Both the position numbers and the translations under genes were made by a program. From the NCBI GenBank assembly GCA_905147135.1, contig LR990048.1, positions 6,804,563 through 6,868,562 on the forward strand: a stretch of 64,000 nt of DNA, written 5' to 3'. The notes under the pieces are model-generated. The model was not told the origin of the DNA, made no database searches, and worked only from the letters and a program-made list of their open reading frames with translations. The DNA is from Blastobasis lacticolella. Taxonomy: Eukaryota > Arthropoda > Insecta > Lepidoptera > Blastobasidae. Position 1 is the first letter of the stretch. Every line of letters starts with the position of its first letter. Shown here in pieces: positions 46,501 to 58,400 of the stretch.

Positions 46501-47640
46501 GAAAAATAACAGGCAATAATAACAGTGATACTAGTAAGGTTACTTTGTAATCTTACATAAGTTGTAGTGCTCAAATGGTCTCCCGTAGGTACCTACAATC
46601 GTCATAATATTGCGTAGTAACCAACGTCCTAGTAAAACTGGCTATTATTTTGATTGTAATAGTTACCATCGTCGGCTACCATAAATTCTTACGGCGCATT
46701 GTTCGCGCAATGTTACTAACCGTCAGGTGCAGAGTGAGGCTGTTTTGAATTCTTGGCTTGCTGTTAATTACTTATATGTGGATACCTACCGTAATGGTAC
46801 AAAGCACCATGCCACGTGTAATGGCGAATTCAAGCGATTTCAAACGATCCATGGGACGAATTCTTATGGTTAGGTAAAGAAGTTACGCAGTATTACACCA
46901 ATCTGTCGGATGACGATGAAAGAAAGTCATCAAATATTTACATCAATTGTAATCTGAGAATCACAGAGACGTAAGTATTATGCAATTCACTAGACGTGGA
47001 ATTTAATTTGACCGAATTTTAGGTAGGTAATTTATGATAATAAATTATTTATTAAAAGAAGATACTGTTAGTAGCAATAGTAAGCACTATAGGTAGATTC
47101 TACTATTGCTTTTTAATTTGACTGTTCAGAGCTCAGTGGTGCTTCGTCCAGAAGAAAAGTTAAATAAAGGTTTTTATCTGTACAGCAACACATATAAATA
47201 TATTATTGCCGCGATTTTGTACGCGTTAACCAGTACTGTTTTTTTATATTCCAGACATTCCCACTCCCTATATCTCTATATGGGGATCATTTACTATGTC
47301 ATCATACTGCATTCAGTAGATCGGTCAGCCACCTTTTCCGTTTCTATTACGTAATTTTTATGTAGTTACAAAGTTCAGTTTCATTACCAGAAATGTGGGT
47401 ATATTGTGATGCCATCTTTATTATGTAATAGCTAGGTACATACCTGAAACAAACATAAATCAACAATTAGTATTTACACAGTAAGAAAATAAAACACAGG
47501 TAGATATAAAATTATCTAACGCACATAATATGACAAAAATAATCTTTTGTGTCTGGATTTAATTCATCATTGGGTTTCGAATAATAATCTCAAAATGTCT
47601 GAAAACTGAAATAACGATTATAGGTTAGGTTTGGACCTAT
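46500..47640. other. No assignable feature
   Basis: An 82-codon frame (47106-47354) is rich in hydrophobic residues and Tyr but has no recognisable family; probably chance. Confidence 0.4.
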
Positions 47641-47644
47641 TGAT

Positions 47645-47800
47645 ATCTATACATACGCTTAGACCTTTTAAACTACGCAACGGATATTAATGCGGTTTTC
47701 AACAATAGATAGAGCGATTCAAGAGGAAGTTTTTCAAGTAAGAAAAAAAGAGTAGATAGGGGTAAACTAGGCGAACGAAGTCGCGCCGGGTCCACTAGTA
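47645..47800 (+). repeat. Repeat I copy
   Basis: TACATACGCTTAGACCTTTT, CGCAACGGATATTAATGCGG and GAACGAAGTCGCGCCGGGTC followed by CACTAGT match the 34.1 kb copy. The first 20 bp are missing. Confidence 0.82.
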
Positions 47801-48124
47801 AACATAAATACCTATGAATAACAAGAACAATACAAACGCGGACTAATTTTAGTCGATCTATTTAATTTGGAACAAAAAATTCGATGTTACTCGTAAATGG
47901 CAGGGTCAACTAATGGTTTTTGCCTGTTCACATTACGTAATCTCTTTTGTTGTGTCAATCAATCATGGAGGATAAGATACGAGACGCCACACCCTGGCAA
48001 CTCGTCTTAAAATAAGGATCATACGGTTACTAATACATAACGCCTACATAACGGTCTGAGTATAGAGAAAGCTTTTAATTAAAATTTGCATAAAAATTGT
48101 AAGTAATTAGGCGTTTCTTCATTG

Positions 48125-48255
48125 CCCCGTAATCGACGGTTGGTGTCGGGCCGGGCCAGTGCGACTGCTGCAGTGCAACTTCATAGAATTTGCGTTCATT
48201 GATGTCGACGCAAACGCCGGCCCGACGCCGGTGCCAGGCCGGGGGTTCTATTTTT
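48125..48255. other. GC-rich island with inverted repeat
   Basis: GGTGTCGGGCCGG (48142-48154) is the inverse of CCGGCCCGACGCC (48217-48229) with one mismatch. The 130-bp patch is far richer in GC and CpG than its flanks. It may be a TE end or a regulatory patch; neither can be shown. Confidence 0.4.
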
Positions 48256-48259
48256 GAAG

Positions 48260-49030
48260 CGCTCGCCTAGATTCGAAAGGGTTTAAATTTTATTTTTGCC
48301 ATGAAAAATTCAATATTGTTAAATCAAATTAGCAACGCAAAAATAGGGAAAGTCAGCATCATGCATCAAAATATCTATATTTTTATTCCGATAACAAAAA
48401 TTTAAAACAGAGTCCTTGGTCGGTCTATGAAGAATCGCCTATTCGAGGGCGCTGGGTCGCCAAAAACATGATACCAAATACATTATCTGCAATTGACCTA
48501 AATTTTAATTCCGTTTCTTTTTAATAGCAAATATTAAATTCACTTGCGAGTTATTAAATGCGAGTAATCAAATTTCACGATCATAGCCATAACTAATAAT
48601 GCTCTTTTACTAACCGTAACGAAAATACTTGCATTTAAGATATAAATTTTCATTAAGCAGTTCACTAAAAACTGCTTTAGAAAAACTAATTCCATAGACG
48701 CCTATTTTTCTATGATCTTCCATGAAATAGAGAGACTAATAGAAAGGCTTTGTTGTATAGCACATTGTTGTGACCAAACAAACTGTTACTGCCTTATCTA
48801 GCATAAGTCACGATGAATTACATGCTCTAGATACATCATGAGAACTGGGACAGTAACGCTGTGGTATCTGGTAGGTATCTGCTATATTCCATCATGATAA
48901 CTTTATGGTCTAATTTTTTAATTTGTTTAAATAAATTGTGTAATTCGAATGAGTTTTATTATTAAAGCTATTTAGTAAGTATCTAAAGTCTAGAAAATTG
49001 AATTGATTTATAACTAAATGCAATCTAATT
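48260..49030. other. No assignable feature
   Basis: AT-rich, no frames of note. Confidence 0.5.
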
Positions 49031-49036
49031 ATATGG

Positions 49037-49080
49037 AACCTTGTCGACGTAAATCTAGGTTGATATACTTCGACAAGGTT
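49037..49080. other. Hairpin with 15-bp stem
   Basis: AACCTTGTCGACGTA (49037-49051) pairs with TACTTCGACAAGGTT (49066-49080) with one mismatch and a 14-base loop. No coding context. Confidence 0.4.
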
Positions 49081-49661
49081 TTATTCTGATTATGTATACC
49101 TCAGCTAGTACGAAAATACTATATGTTAGTTTTTAGTTCCGGCAACGAGTAGCGGTATGATTGATGACATAATATTATAATCAAATCACACTGTACATTC
49201 TAATTATGGACGTCGTTATATATTTAGTTCGTCAGGTAATGATAAACAAGCTACATAACACGGCATAACTTATGTTAATCACCTTTCTTAAATCTAGTGC
49301 CACTGTTGGATTTGAGCCTTAATATGAGATATAGTAAGGTTTTGTCATGCAATTCACTGTTGGTTTCCAAGATTGCTTTCCAATAGCAAAAATGAATACA
49401 CACGACAGAAAGCTCGACTGATGCTCAATGCTACTGGACAGAGCTCCTGGCTGTCTGTTTGTGTGTATCAAACGCCCTATTTCACAAACAAAACTTGTCT
49501 AAGTAAATTGACGTTACTATGCGTTCTCATAGTGCTCGTCTAAGTTAATGTACTATAATTGGCTAATTTCGCTAATTTTCGCTTGTCGGTCGTCATTCAA
49601 ATGTTGAAACTCGATGTGTGAGGACAAATAGTAACTAATGTTTCTTAATTTTTTTTTAAAT

Positions 49662-49720
49662 TAGTCTAGCCAGGCATTTGACCGTCATCTTACCTGGTGG
49701 TAAATGAATATGGATGTTTG
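49662..49720 (-). repeat. LINE 3' end (repeat E), short
   Basis: TAGTCTAGCCAGGCATTTGA and ACCGTCATCTTACCTGGTGG match the outer 50 bp of repeat E; nothing further is retained. Confidence 0.65.
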
Positions 49721-50014
49721 ACATTAATCCGTTTGCATGACACCCGTAATTGGAAGCGGTTATGCTATTTTAGTGTGTCGACCCTAAAGATAAAAGCTAA
49801 AGTAAAAAACTATGTTTTTGTAATAAACTGCGTCCTCTAACATAACACTGTGTAAATGTAGGTACAAGCAAGACAGCAAGGCAGAGGTATTGACGCGTAG
49901 CGCAGTATGAAACAGTTTTGTCATACACAGTACTTGAGAACGTGTCAAATGGGCACTCATGCGCATCTCACCCGTATCGGGTTGTTTCAATCAATACTGT
50001 ACAAGGTGTCGCTA

Positions 50015-52650
50015 TTTAGATTTAGATTTAGATTTAGATTTATTTATTTCATAAATTAGAAATTTACATGTCAACATTAATACATTATTTTTCATTCAAT
50101 ACAATCTTTCAAGTACCTTAACTATTTCATACAATTATATAAATAGATTTCAATTAGACCAGCCATTCAATATAAATTAATTACATTATTAATGTCAAAT
50201 TATTCAAAAATATTTTCAATGTCAATGCGCATGTCAAATTAATAAATTAATGTCAAAATTATACAATTTACAATTACATTATACATATATAGGTCATATC
50301 ACCGAAGAAAAATACCAATGTCAATATGATGTTAATAACGGATGTCAATTCATTAAATGAATCAAGTATTTTATTATAATTATAATGTTCTGACATATCT
50401 TACAGCTTATGGATTTTGGGTTAAAGATACCTTCACGCCCTTATAAAAGTCGTCAATCTTGTAACATGCCAACCTGATTAACATTTTTTTTAATCTTTTA
50501 TTGAAGGCACTTAGGCTCGGTGCATCCTTCACGTCCTGCGGCAGGGCGTTATACAGGTTCGGGCCCGCGACCGCGAGCAGCCGCCGCGCTTTGGTGCGAC
50601 GGCACCGCGGCGCGCTCAGCAGCTCACGGTTGCGAGTGCTGCGACTGTGACTGTCACCCAGCGTAGGGAACTCGTCAATGTTGCGTTTGACTTGGTTACA
50701 CATGTCCAGTACATATGCACTTGGCAGAGTCAAAATGCCTAACTCTCGGAACAACTCCTGAGCTGGAAAGTCATGGGGCTTATCAGCAATAATCCGTACA
50801 GCACGCTTTTGCAGTTTGAACGCGCGTTCGCAGTCCGCAGCTACGCCCCACAGGTCTATCCCATAGGTTAGGAGGGAATGGAAATATCCGTAGTACGCCT
50901 TTTTCAAATTTTCCGCTGACAGGGTTTGGCGCAGTCTGGATAGCGCATAGCAGGCAGATGCCAGTTTATCGCACAGCGACTCGATATTCGCTGACCACGT
51001 CAGGCCCGCATCAAGGACTAGACCCAAGTACTTCACCGTATCGACTTGCGGCACTAGAGAATTATTTAAGGTTATATTTAAGTGTTCTGTATTCGACTTT
51101 CGTAGTTTAAAGTGGATTATGTTGGTTTTTTCAATATTAAGGGACAGGCCGTTGGCAGTAAACCACTGTACAATTTGTTGCATAGCTCTGTCTAATTTAA
51201 GCTTGAGTTCATCGAATGTGGCGGCCGACACTATGACGCATGTGTCATCAGCAAAAATGTCATACTCAACATCCTCGCAAGCCATCGAGATATCATTAAC
51301 TAAAAACAAGAACATGATATTTCCCATGACCGAACCCTGGGGCACAGCACACTCACCGATGCACTCAAGGTCGGATCCCGATCCGTTTACATAGGTTGCC
51401 TGTTTCCGGTTCGTCAAGAATGATGACAATGTGTCATAGAATGATCCGCGGAAACCATACCGATAGAGTTTACTCAACAGCAGTTGGTGGTCCACCATCT
51501 CGAAGGCGCGCGACAGATCACAGAATATCGCTGCGACCTGTCGCCCGCCCTCGAGGTGGCCAGTCACGCGCGTCACCACGTCGCGCACGGCCTCACCCGT
51601 GGACCGCCCTCGCTGATATGCGAACTGTTGTGTGTTTAACAGACTATTTTCGGTTAAGAAACCCATAATCCTATCACTCAGCAGCCCTTCGAATATTTTC
51701 GATGCTAATGGGATCATAGACACCGGTCGGTACGATTTAAGAGAATGCATTTCACCTTTCCCCTTATATATCGGCTGAATTTTAATAATTTTTAACGAAT
51801 CAGGATACGTCCCAGAGTTGACACATTCGTTAAATAACATTTGGAACAGTGAGATTATAACTGGAGGCAAATAGTCAAGGACGTATGTTGACATATTATT
51901 AATATCTTTTGATTGTTTTCGTTTTATTTTCTTTATAGTTTTAATAACCTCATCCAAAGTGAATGGGTGAAACACAAAGGTGGGTGGAGCTGTAGAAAGG
52001 TATCGATCAACATACACAGAAGCCTGACTGAGATGAGGCTTCGATGCGTCATTGTTGTTTGCCTGAATGTAGTAGTGGTTGAGCCCTGCGGCGGCGGCAG
52101 CGGCGCGCTCCGCGTCGCCGCCGCCGGGCACATTCTGCACCAACACATCCAGGGCACCGCCTCCTGTTTTCTGCCTACACGTCTCGGTAGCAATTGCCCG
52201 CCAAATACTTTTAGATATATTATCTTTGCTCTTAGAAATTACATTATTAACATATTCCCTGCGGGTGGTTCTCAATAAAGTTAAGTACGACGATTCAAGT
52301 TGGAGTAAGTCATCTATTAGGTGGTGTTCGGTCGGGTTTTGCGATATTTTTAGTTTAAGGCTACGAATACGCGATCTCTGCAGGCGGACGATATCGTTAA
52401 CCCAAACATCAACACGGTTATTGATTGTCAGTTTTTTTAAAGGAATACAGTATTCAAAATAATGTTTAATAACGTTCAGAACATTATCTAGGCATATGTT
52501 ACTAGGTTGTAATCGTGACTTGTACGAAAAAAAAGTCATTCCATGAATTACCTGATAACTTTGTAAAGCAGTAAATAATTCAAATCGGCAAGTTTCAGCT
52601 TTGTATGTACACACATGAGTGCGACTGGAATGAAGCTTTACAAAGCTGAA
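50015..52650 (-). mobile_element. LINE insertion with (TTTAGA)n 3' tail
   Basis: This is the whole insertion that carries the RT frame. On its own strand the 3' UTR runs from 50406 down to about 50043. It ends in four TTTAGA units read on the plus strand (50015-50038), that is TCTAAA on the element strand. A short tandem tail of this kind is common at CR1/L2/jockey-type 3' ends. The 5' boundary is placed near 52650, where the homologous-looking frame ends in a stop. I saw no convincing target-site duplication, so both ends are approximate. Confidence 0.8.
50407..52614 (-). CDS. Non-LTR retrotransposon reverse transcriptase (jockey/CR1 group), 5'-truncated ORF2
   Basis: An uninterrupted 735-codon frame. 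Residues 1-160 look like the linker that follows the endonuclease domain. The RT domain runs from about 220 to 535: PIYKGKG near 281, YRPVS at 295-299, CDLSRAF at 365-371 with the first catalytic Asp at 366, PQGSVMG at 425-431, and FADD at 454-457 with the catalytic Asp pair. KYLG at 528-531 begins the thumb. The C-terminal part (540-735) is the usual LINE tail with LLTYG and LWG. A Gly/Ala-rich stretch at 163-177 lies in a local GC-rich patch. The apurinic-type endonuclease that normally precedes this region is absent. The frame opens with GTG and meets an in-frame stop about 40 bases upstream, so the start marks truncation and is not a true initiation site. RT motifs are intact, which suggests a fairly recent insertion, but the copy cannot be autonomous. 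Clade assignment beyond jockey/CR1-like is uncertain. Confidence 0.95.
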   Translation of the reverse strand: MCTYKAETCRFELFTALQSYQVIHGMTFFSYKSRLQPSNICLDNVLNVIKHYFEYCIPLKKLTINNRVDVWVNDIVRLQRSRIRSLKLKISQNPTEHHLIDDLLQLESSYLTLLRTTRREYVNNVISKSKDNISKSIWRAIATETCRQKTGGGALDVLVQNVPGGGDAERAAAAAAGLNHYYIQANNNDASKPHLSQASVYVDRYLSTAPPTFVFHPFTLDEVIKTIKKIKRKQSKDINNMSTYVLDYLPPVIISLFQMLFNECVNSGTYPDSLKIIKIQPIYKGKGEMHSLKSYRPVSMIPLASKIFEGLLSDRIMGFLTENSLLNTQQFAYQRGRSTGEAVRDVVTRVTGHLEGGRQVAAIFCDLSRAFEMVDHQLLLSKLYRYGFRGSFYDTLSSFLTNRKQATYVNGSGSDLECIGECAVPQGSVMGNIMFLFLVNDISMACEDVEYDIFADDTCVIVSAATFDELKLKLDRAMQQIVQWFTANGLSLNIEKTNIIHFKLRKSNTEHLNITLNNSLVPQVDTVKYLGLVLDAGLTWSANIESLCDKLASACYALSRLRQTLSAENLKKAYYGYFHSLLTYGIDLWGVAADCERAFKLQKRAVRIIADKPHDFPAQELFRELGILTLPSAYVLDMCNQVKRNIDEFPTLGDSHSRSTRNRELLSAPRCRRTKARRLLAVAGPNLYNALPQDVKDAPSLSAFNKRLKKMLIRLACYKIDDFYKGVKVSLTQNP

Positions 52651-52889
52651 CTAGCCGGCGCGCATTATTTACCGCGACATCTATGGTTCATAGTATCATA
52701 TGGATAAGTACCTACTAAGTGATCAGCTGATTCTGAATGACAGTACGTTACTCTCTTTAGGTAACTTCACTCAGGCACGTGCCGTGGAAAAATGTAACGT
52801 AACATCGCATTCGTTGGACGTTATCTCATCTTCCCTCGCGTATGTTTATATGTACGTAAACTGTTTATTGCGTATCAATTCATAAAAAC

Positions 52890-52965
52890 ATTAACAAAAG
52901 ATAATAAATGTACACTGCAATGGCGGGCTTATCCCACAATGGGATTTCTTACAGCTAACCTTACC
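52890..52965 (-). repeat. LINE tail (repeat K)
   Basis: GTACACTGCAATGGCGGGCT, TATCCCACAATGGGATTTC and TTACAGCTAACC match repeat K. It lies about 240 bp beyond the 5' edge of the large LINE insertion and is a separate copy. Confidence 0.55.
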
Positions 52966-52969
52966 TTAG

Positions 52970-54110
52970 ATAGTACGAAAGGAGCTTTAACGAGCAGTGG
53001 AGGCAATATCGAGTACCTACCTACTATATATGTATCCTATCGCGTTACCCCCAAAACCAACAGACTTGAGCATGCTTCAGTTCTCTAGGTGTATGATCTC
53101 CGTAATCCCATCAAAATCTATTAAGAAGACATGATACGTAACTTACAGACCCATTACAAATCATATTAAATGTGAAGTAAGATAAATGCCTACCTTCGTG
53201 GGTTTCGTGATAAGGAAAGTTACCAATTTATGTCTTAATTTGATAAAAGTCTTACTTTTAATACTGTAAGTGTCGTAATTAGGTACAGAATTGAAACAAT
53301 TTATCGTATACACAACAACATAAATACAGAATCGCGTGTTCTCTCTTTTTATACGAAGCCATCATAAAGCACGTTCTGTTGATTTAATAAAATGAAGAAA
53401 TGACTCCAAATTGTCCAAATTATAGCTTTTGGTAATGGTGCGGTTGGAAGCAAATGACGTAAGAGCAAATATTTGAACTTTCACTGATCCAAATTTGAAA
53501 GATATTCAATAGAAAAGTTGGTTATGTTTCTACGATTTTATAAAACGATATCTGGAGATAAATATTTGGACAGCTATTGTATTTTGTAATTTGGTTTGGA
53601 TTTTTTTATATTATATCGTAATTTGTAAGCGGGTTTCGGTTTGTACAAAATGGAATGACGGTGAGAATCTATATAATTTTCCCCCTTGTTTTATTTCATT
53701 TCTTTGAATTCCATTTAAATCTCGTTGTATATTTTTCATAAGGTAACTAAGTTTCTTTTTCAATAACATTGTTTCAGTTAAGGTACCTATATTGTCGTAT
53801 TAGATACATTGTTACTGAAATAAACTTGATTAAAGTTTAAATCTTTCGTTCACATTGGGGTTTTAAGAAAAGTGACTCACACAGTTTCTATCCTTTACGG
53901 CGAGGTTGTTCGAGAGGTAATTGACACAAACTTGAAAACAAAAGTAATGTCAACATGTCATTATAAAGACCGTAGTTCTCCATTATTTAATTAAGTTATT
54001 ACTTTAAACGTAGCCACGAGCAAATTTTGAACACGTCTAACGATCATTAGGGTTTACTTACATAGCTACTGGCAATGAAACCATTTATTTTTATTTAGTT
54101 GATATGGGTT
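52970..54110. other. No assignable feature
   Basis: AT-rich sequence between the LINE tail and SINE B; nothing recognisable. Confidence 0.5.
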
Positions 54111-54112
54111 GT

Positions 54113-54400
54113 GAGCGTCGGTGGCCGAGTGGTAAGTTAACCGACTCGTAAGCGAGAGGTACCGGGCAATGTACTAATGACTCTTTTCTGAGTTACGTAC
54201 ATTGAATACTAACCGATGCTCTTACGGCGAGGAAAAACATCGTGATGAATCCTGCACATTCATGCGACTGAATGTGTAACCATTATTCAATCTGGTCAGG
54301 TTCCTGTGGTAGCAGATGGCAGTCGCTCTACTGTAATTATCTGATCTGCTAAATCCTGGATCATGGTCAAGGCGGACCCCGGGCCTTCATGCGCGAGTTA
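54113..54400 (+). repeat. SINE B with deleted B box
   Basis: It begins GAGCGTCGGTGGCCGAGTGG at 54113 with an intact A box. After GCGAGAGGTACCGGG it jumps directly into CAATGTACTAATGAC, so the GTTCGAATCC B box is missing. The body continues to GGCGGACCCCGGGCC near 54385. Without a B box, Pol III transcription from this copy is unlikely. Confidence 0.8.
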
Positions 54401-54461
54401 ATATTGGTAGTATGGGGTACGGAGTCTACGTACCTCTGTCTAAGTAGAGATTACCCTATAC

Positions 54462-55490
54462 CAGCTATACTCTAAGTGTGTTCCGCGGAACCCTAGGGTT
54501 CCGCGATACCTCTGTAGGGGTTCCGCAAGAATTTACAGGGTGGGCCTGAAAGATTTGCGAATTTGAAAAAATCATAATAAAAAAACTAAATACAATTCAC
54601 ATACAAATTTTTATTTCAATTAAAGTAGATATCTGGGAAATTCATTTCTTAAAAATAACATCATCCAGGTGTGCACCATCGCGCTGCGAACACTCCTCGA
54701 ATCTTTCTCGAAATCGAAAATTAGATTTTTGGATTATTTGCGTTGGTAAGAAAGAAATAGAAAGCTTTACGTCACTCAGTGAGTTTGTTAGCGATAACGA
54801 CTCAGAAATGTTTCAAGATGATGTGTTTGAAGAATTGGTCCAATATCTCAGTTCGATGCGCGCATCTTTTGAAAAGTATTTTCCCGAAGAACACAATACA
54901 AAAATGAAACTGAATTCTTAGATTCATAATCCTTTTTACCCAACTTGCAAAAGACCGAAAGCATGTCAAACGAGATATATGAATCTCTTTTAGAAATGTC
55001 ATCAGATACAAGTATGGAGTCACTGTTCAAAACGACGCCTCTCAACGATTTTTGGTGCAGAATCCGTGATGAATATCCAATGCTTGGCAAAATGGCTCTG
55101 AATGTTCTTCTCCCGTTCCCAGCAACATATTTGTGCGAAACAGGATTCTCAACCTATGCAGCCACGAAAACAAAATATCGCAATAGACTGGACGCCGAAC
55201 CTGATATGAGACTTCAACTGTCTTCTATCAAACCTGATATCAACCAATTGATGAAAAATAAAAAACAGTTTCATACGTCCCATAAGTTAGATTTTTTCAT
55301 TTTTAATATCTTCTATTATTGTACTTGCCATGTGGTAAAGTAAGTAAGAATTAGTAACTGTTACATTGTACTTTTATTATGCTTATTGATAAAGAATACA
55401 CTTTTAAAAACTATTGTTTTATTGTAGGGTTCCATCAAGTATTTTGTTTCCCAAAAGGGTTCCGTCACCAAAAAAGTTTGAGAACCACTG
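54462..55490 (+). mobile_element. Deleted hAT transposon (ZBED/SCAND3-like) with 8-bp target duplication
   Basis: The element is 1029 bp and is flanked on both sides by CCCTATAC (54454-54461 and 55491-55498), the 8-bp duplication expected for hAT insertion. The right terminus reads inward as CAGTGGTTCTCAAACTTTTT, the classic hAT end. The left terminus begins CAGCTATACTCTAAG, a diverged partner. Both subterminal zones carry repeated GGTTCC motifs (left 54480-54530, right 55428-55466). The interior holds only the C-terminal third of a transposase. It is therefore a non-autonomous, internally deleted copy that probably moved in this form. Confidence 0.92.
54700..55343 (+). pseudogene. hAT transposase C-terminal fragment (ZBED5/SCAND3-like), broken
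   Basis: The fragment encodes the end of the catalytic region and the hAT C-terminal dimerisation domain. Recognisable stretches are NDFWCRIRDEYPMLG and ALNVLLPFPATYLCETGFS, followed by KTKYRNRLD and LSSIKPDI, the signature of ZBED5/SCAND3-type domesticated and mobile hAT proteins. It is broken by a TAG at 54919-54921 and by a frameshift near 54940. The open part runs 54945-55343. The BED zinc finger and most of the RNase H-like catalytic core are missing. It lies inside a delimited hAT element, so it is a transposon remnant and not a host gene. Confidence 0.9.
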
Positions 55491-55499
55491 CCCTATACT

Positions 55500-58400
55500 A
55501 TAAGGGTAGCTATTTAGAACCTATTTACATCACGAGATCTATTTATTTTCAACCTAAACATATCAGTTTTTATATACATGATAACAAGAGGATTATGTAA
55601 GAGAATTATGTTTGATATGCATATAGAAACAAGTTAGCACGTTAGATTAGTGACATGACACAGCGTGTTGCATAATGTTCTTGTATACCATTACCTACCT
55701 AATTAGAACATTGTAAGGAACTAGTTTTTGTTCGAGAGTTCACCCAAGCAAATATTAATCGAAAGCCTGCAGTTCTTTTTATTTATTTTTAAGGCTTAGA
55801 TGCCCTAATTCTCATTTAACTAGGTGATGTGATTGAGTAATATAACTTGTAATATTTATACATAACTTTGCGTTACGATATCAACGCGGGTCTTTGCCTG
55901 ATTTAGGTAATACAAGAAACAACAAGGTAACAAGGTAGGTAGGTTATACGAGGAAAAAAGAAACAGATTTTGTGCATAAAGTATTAAATAAATAAATAAA
56001 TTATATGTGTATTGAAAACAGTGCTGCAGTTCTGAAAACGTTGTTAACTTCGTATAACTTAAAGGCTAGTTATGGTCGGACTTGCGTATTTTTACGGCTT
56101 TTTATTAATATCTAGTGCTAAGCAAGCACTAAGGCTTTAAAATCTCTCCATTAAATTATATTGGCTATGTAAAATACTCCACTGGAAAACTTTGTCCAAC
56201 ACTTCTGACATACATTTGCGTCTTCTACAGCTGTGTCATTCGCCATGAACTTTCTCCCAGAAATCGCGAAGTCACCACGCTAAAAAGTCGAAATATTGAC
56301 TACTCATGATGCTTTGAACCGTATTAGAATAAGACGCACATATTTCCGAAGTAGTATTCGATGGAATGAAAGAGAAAATAATTCATTTGTTAAAAGTTCG
56401 TAGTTATGCCGTAATATAATATGCATTGGAGAAAGTTATGTTCAAAGTTATTGATAGCAAAAGTTTCCGCATGATGAACTATTTAATTGTGATGAGGATA
56501 TGCAATGATGTGTGTGCTCATGGTGCAGTCATGTTATGCGGTAATCGTTCTAATGTGATTCATCAAATTCGCTCATAATTTGTGATATCATGAATGCTGT
56601 TATACGTATTATGTAATGGCACTTGCTATGGTCCTGGCAAACTTCCCTCGCTTCTTCCACATTAATCAATTCCATACGATTTAGAATTTGATCTGTACTT
56701 TCTCTAAAATGTCTTTCCTTTTAATCTTGATACATACTAGACGTATGTCTCGATCTTCCTTCGGTTACGTATTAAGTAACTTACCTATACTAAATGAGTT
56801 GCGATTTATAACAGCGATAAATAAGATAAAGATTTATTTCGTCGAGACTTTCATATCGTAGGCGAAGATTCTTCCAAAGTTATTGAATCTACAATTTACG
56901 CATATTTCCATATAATTTATGCAAGAAACGTGCATGCATTTCATTAGTTGATTGATGTCTAGAAAACGTTGATGGATAAAAACATATATGAAAGCTGCAT
57001 TTATGAAAAGTCTTGATATATACCTACGAATGATATATAAATAGAATTTGGAGGAACAATAAGAATATGTCTCGGCCCTTAAAGGTGAGGTAATGAAAAA
57101 ATACAAGTCCGAAGATTCTTCAAATGAGCCAAATCATCTACATCAGCGGTCAATCCCGGTTTCTGCGAGGATCCGGTTCTCTCTTCTTCCTCCTCTACAT
57201 TGCCAGGTCTCCAGCACTGTTCGCCCTCACGTATGAATCAGCGAAGTCAATCTATCTAAAGCGTCTTAACTCTTATGCCTACCGAAATAGTAATTCATAA
57301 TTTCAAGTCGAGTATAAGCTTCTTTGATATTTTGTTCCTGTTAATTATATGTTTGCATGCGAAATTCGTTGACCCGTAATATTATTTTCGAGCGATTATC
57401 TTAGAAAGCAGTGTGGGTTGAACACGTAATTTCATTAGAATTCTTTAATGAGCGTGACTTACTATTATGGCACCATATTGGTTTTGCTAAAATCACATAG
57501 CTCGGACGGATCACGTCGTGATAGATGAACGGTTTAGATCCAATTTTATTAGTAGATAGTGGGTGTTTTATTATATAGAAACAACTTAGAGTACATTATA
57601 TAACCTAGTGATTTATGATCATGATAAAGTTAAGCTCCAAAAGGAATATTTTTATTGCAAGTGTTCTCGATGACGTAATCTCAGATTAGAATAAATCCTT
57701 ATCTGAGGACCATATAGTGTCTGTATTATGTTAGGTATGGGAAGAGGCGATGATTTATACTGCCTGATAGAGGTATAGACTGCTAAAAGACGTTTGCGAT
57801 GTGATATGCCATGAAAAGTTGCAATATTCTGTTTTATGACATGTTAGGCACTATAATTACGGAAAGTCATTTCAAGTTATAATGACGCATGTATAGGTAT
57901 AATATGGTCAAATGAAATGGGTATGATGCTGTAATATTAAAATAAACCGGGATTGAAATTTTGCTTTGTACTTTAGGAAGTGATGTTTATTACTATTACT
58001 TTTACTAAATATGTAAGCCAACCATTTAGCTAAAATCAGTTCTATGAAGTTTCTAATAAAGTCGTAATTAGCTACGCAGAGCCTGCAGTATAATGTCACG
58101 ACGCACACGCACTTTACGATTCAAACTAACATTGACTTTGCGTTGAGTTCAAATAACTATTACTTGCTTATACGGTATGAATAAATGCATACAATCAGTA
58201 ACGCTGGGCCCGTCGCAATTATTCCTTTAAACGCAGGCAGATGGCTCCTTCTACTAACCTTTTAGCATATAAATTGACCGCCATCTTGGCGGCCATTTTC
58301 TATTATATTCAAATTAGGAATGCATTTTGAGACGTTATAGCTGCGGCCAATGCTCTATAACTAAACATAGTTACTGAACATGCATTAATATGGCAAGGTA

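Noticed and set aside
51119..52462. Plus-strand open frames of 90-127 codons
   Set aside because: They lie opposite the intact reverse transcriptase frame and arise from its GC-rich codons.
57110..57240. RTE LINE fragment on the minus strand
   Set aside because: A pattern like WQCRGGRRE near an Arg-rich stretch vaguely recalls the RTE tail, but no run of residues matches well enough.
58278..58292. CCGCCATCTTGGCGG as a Pho/YY1-type regulatory site
   Set aside because: It contains GCCATCTT in a palindrome, but one site without a gene or conservation data is not enough.
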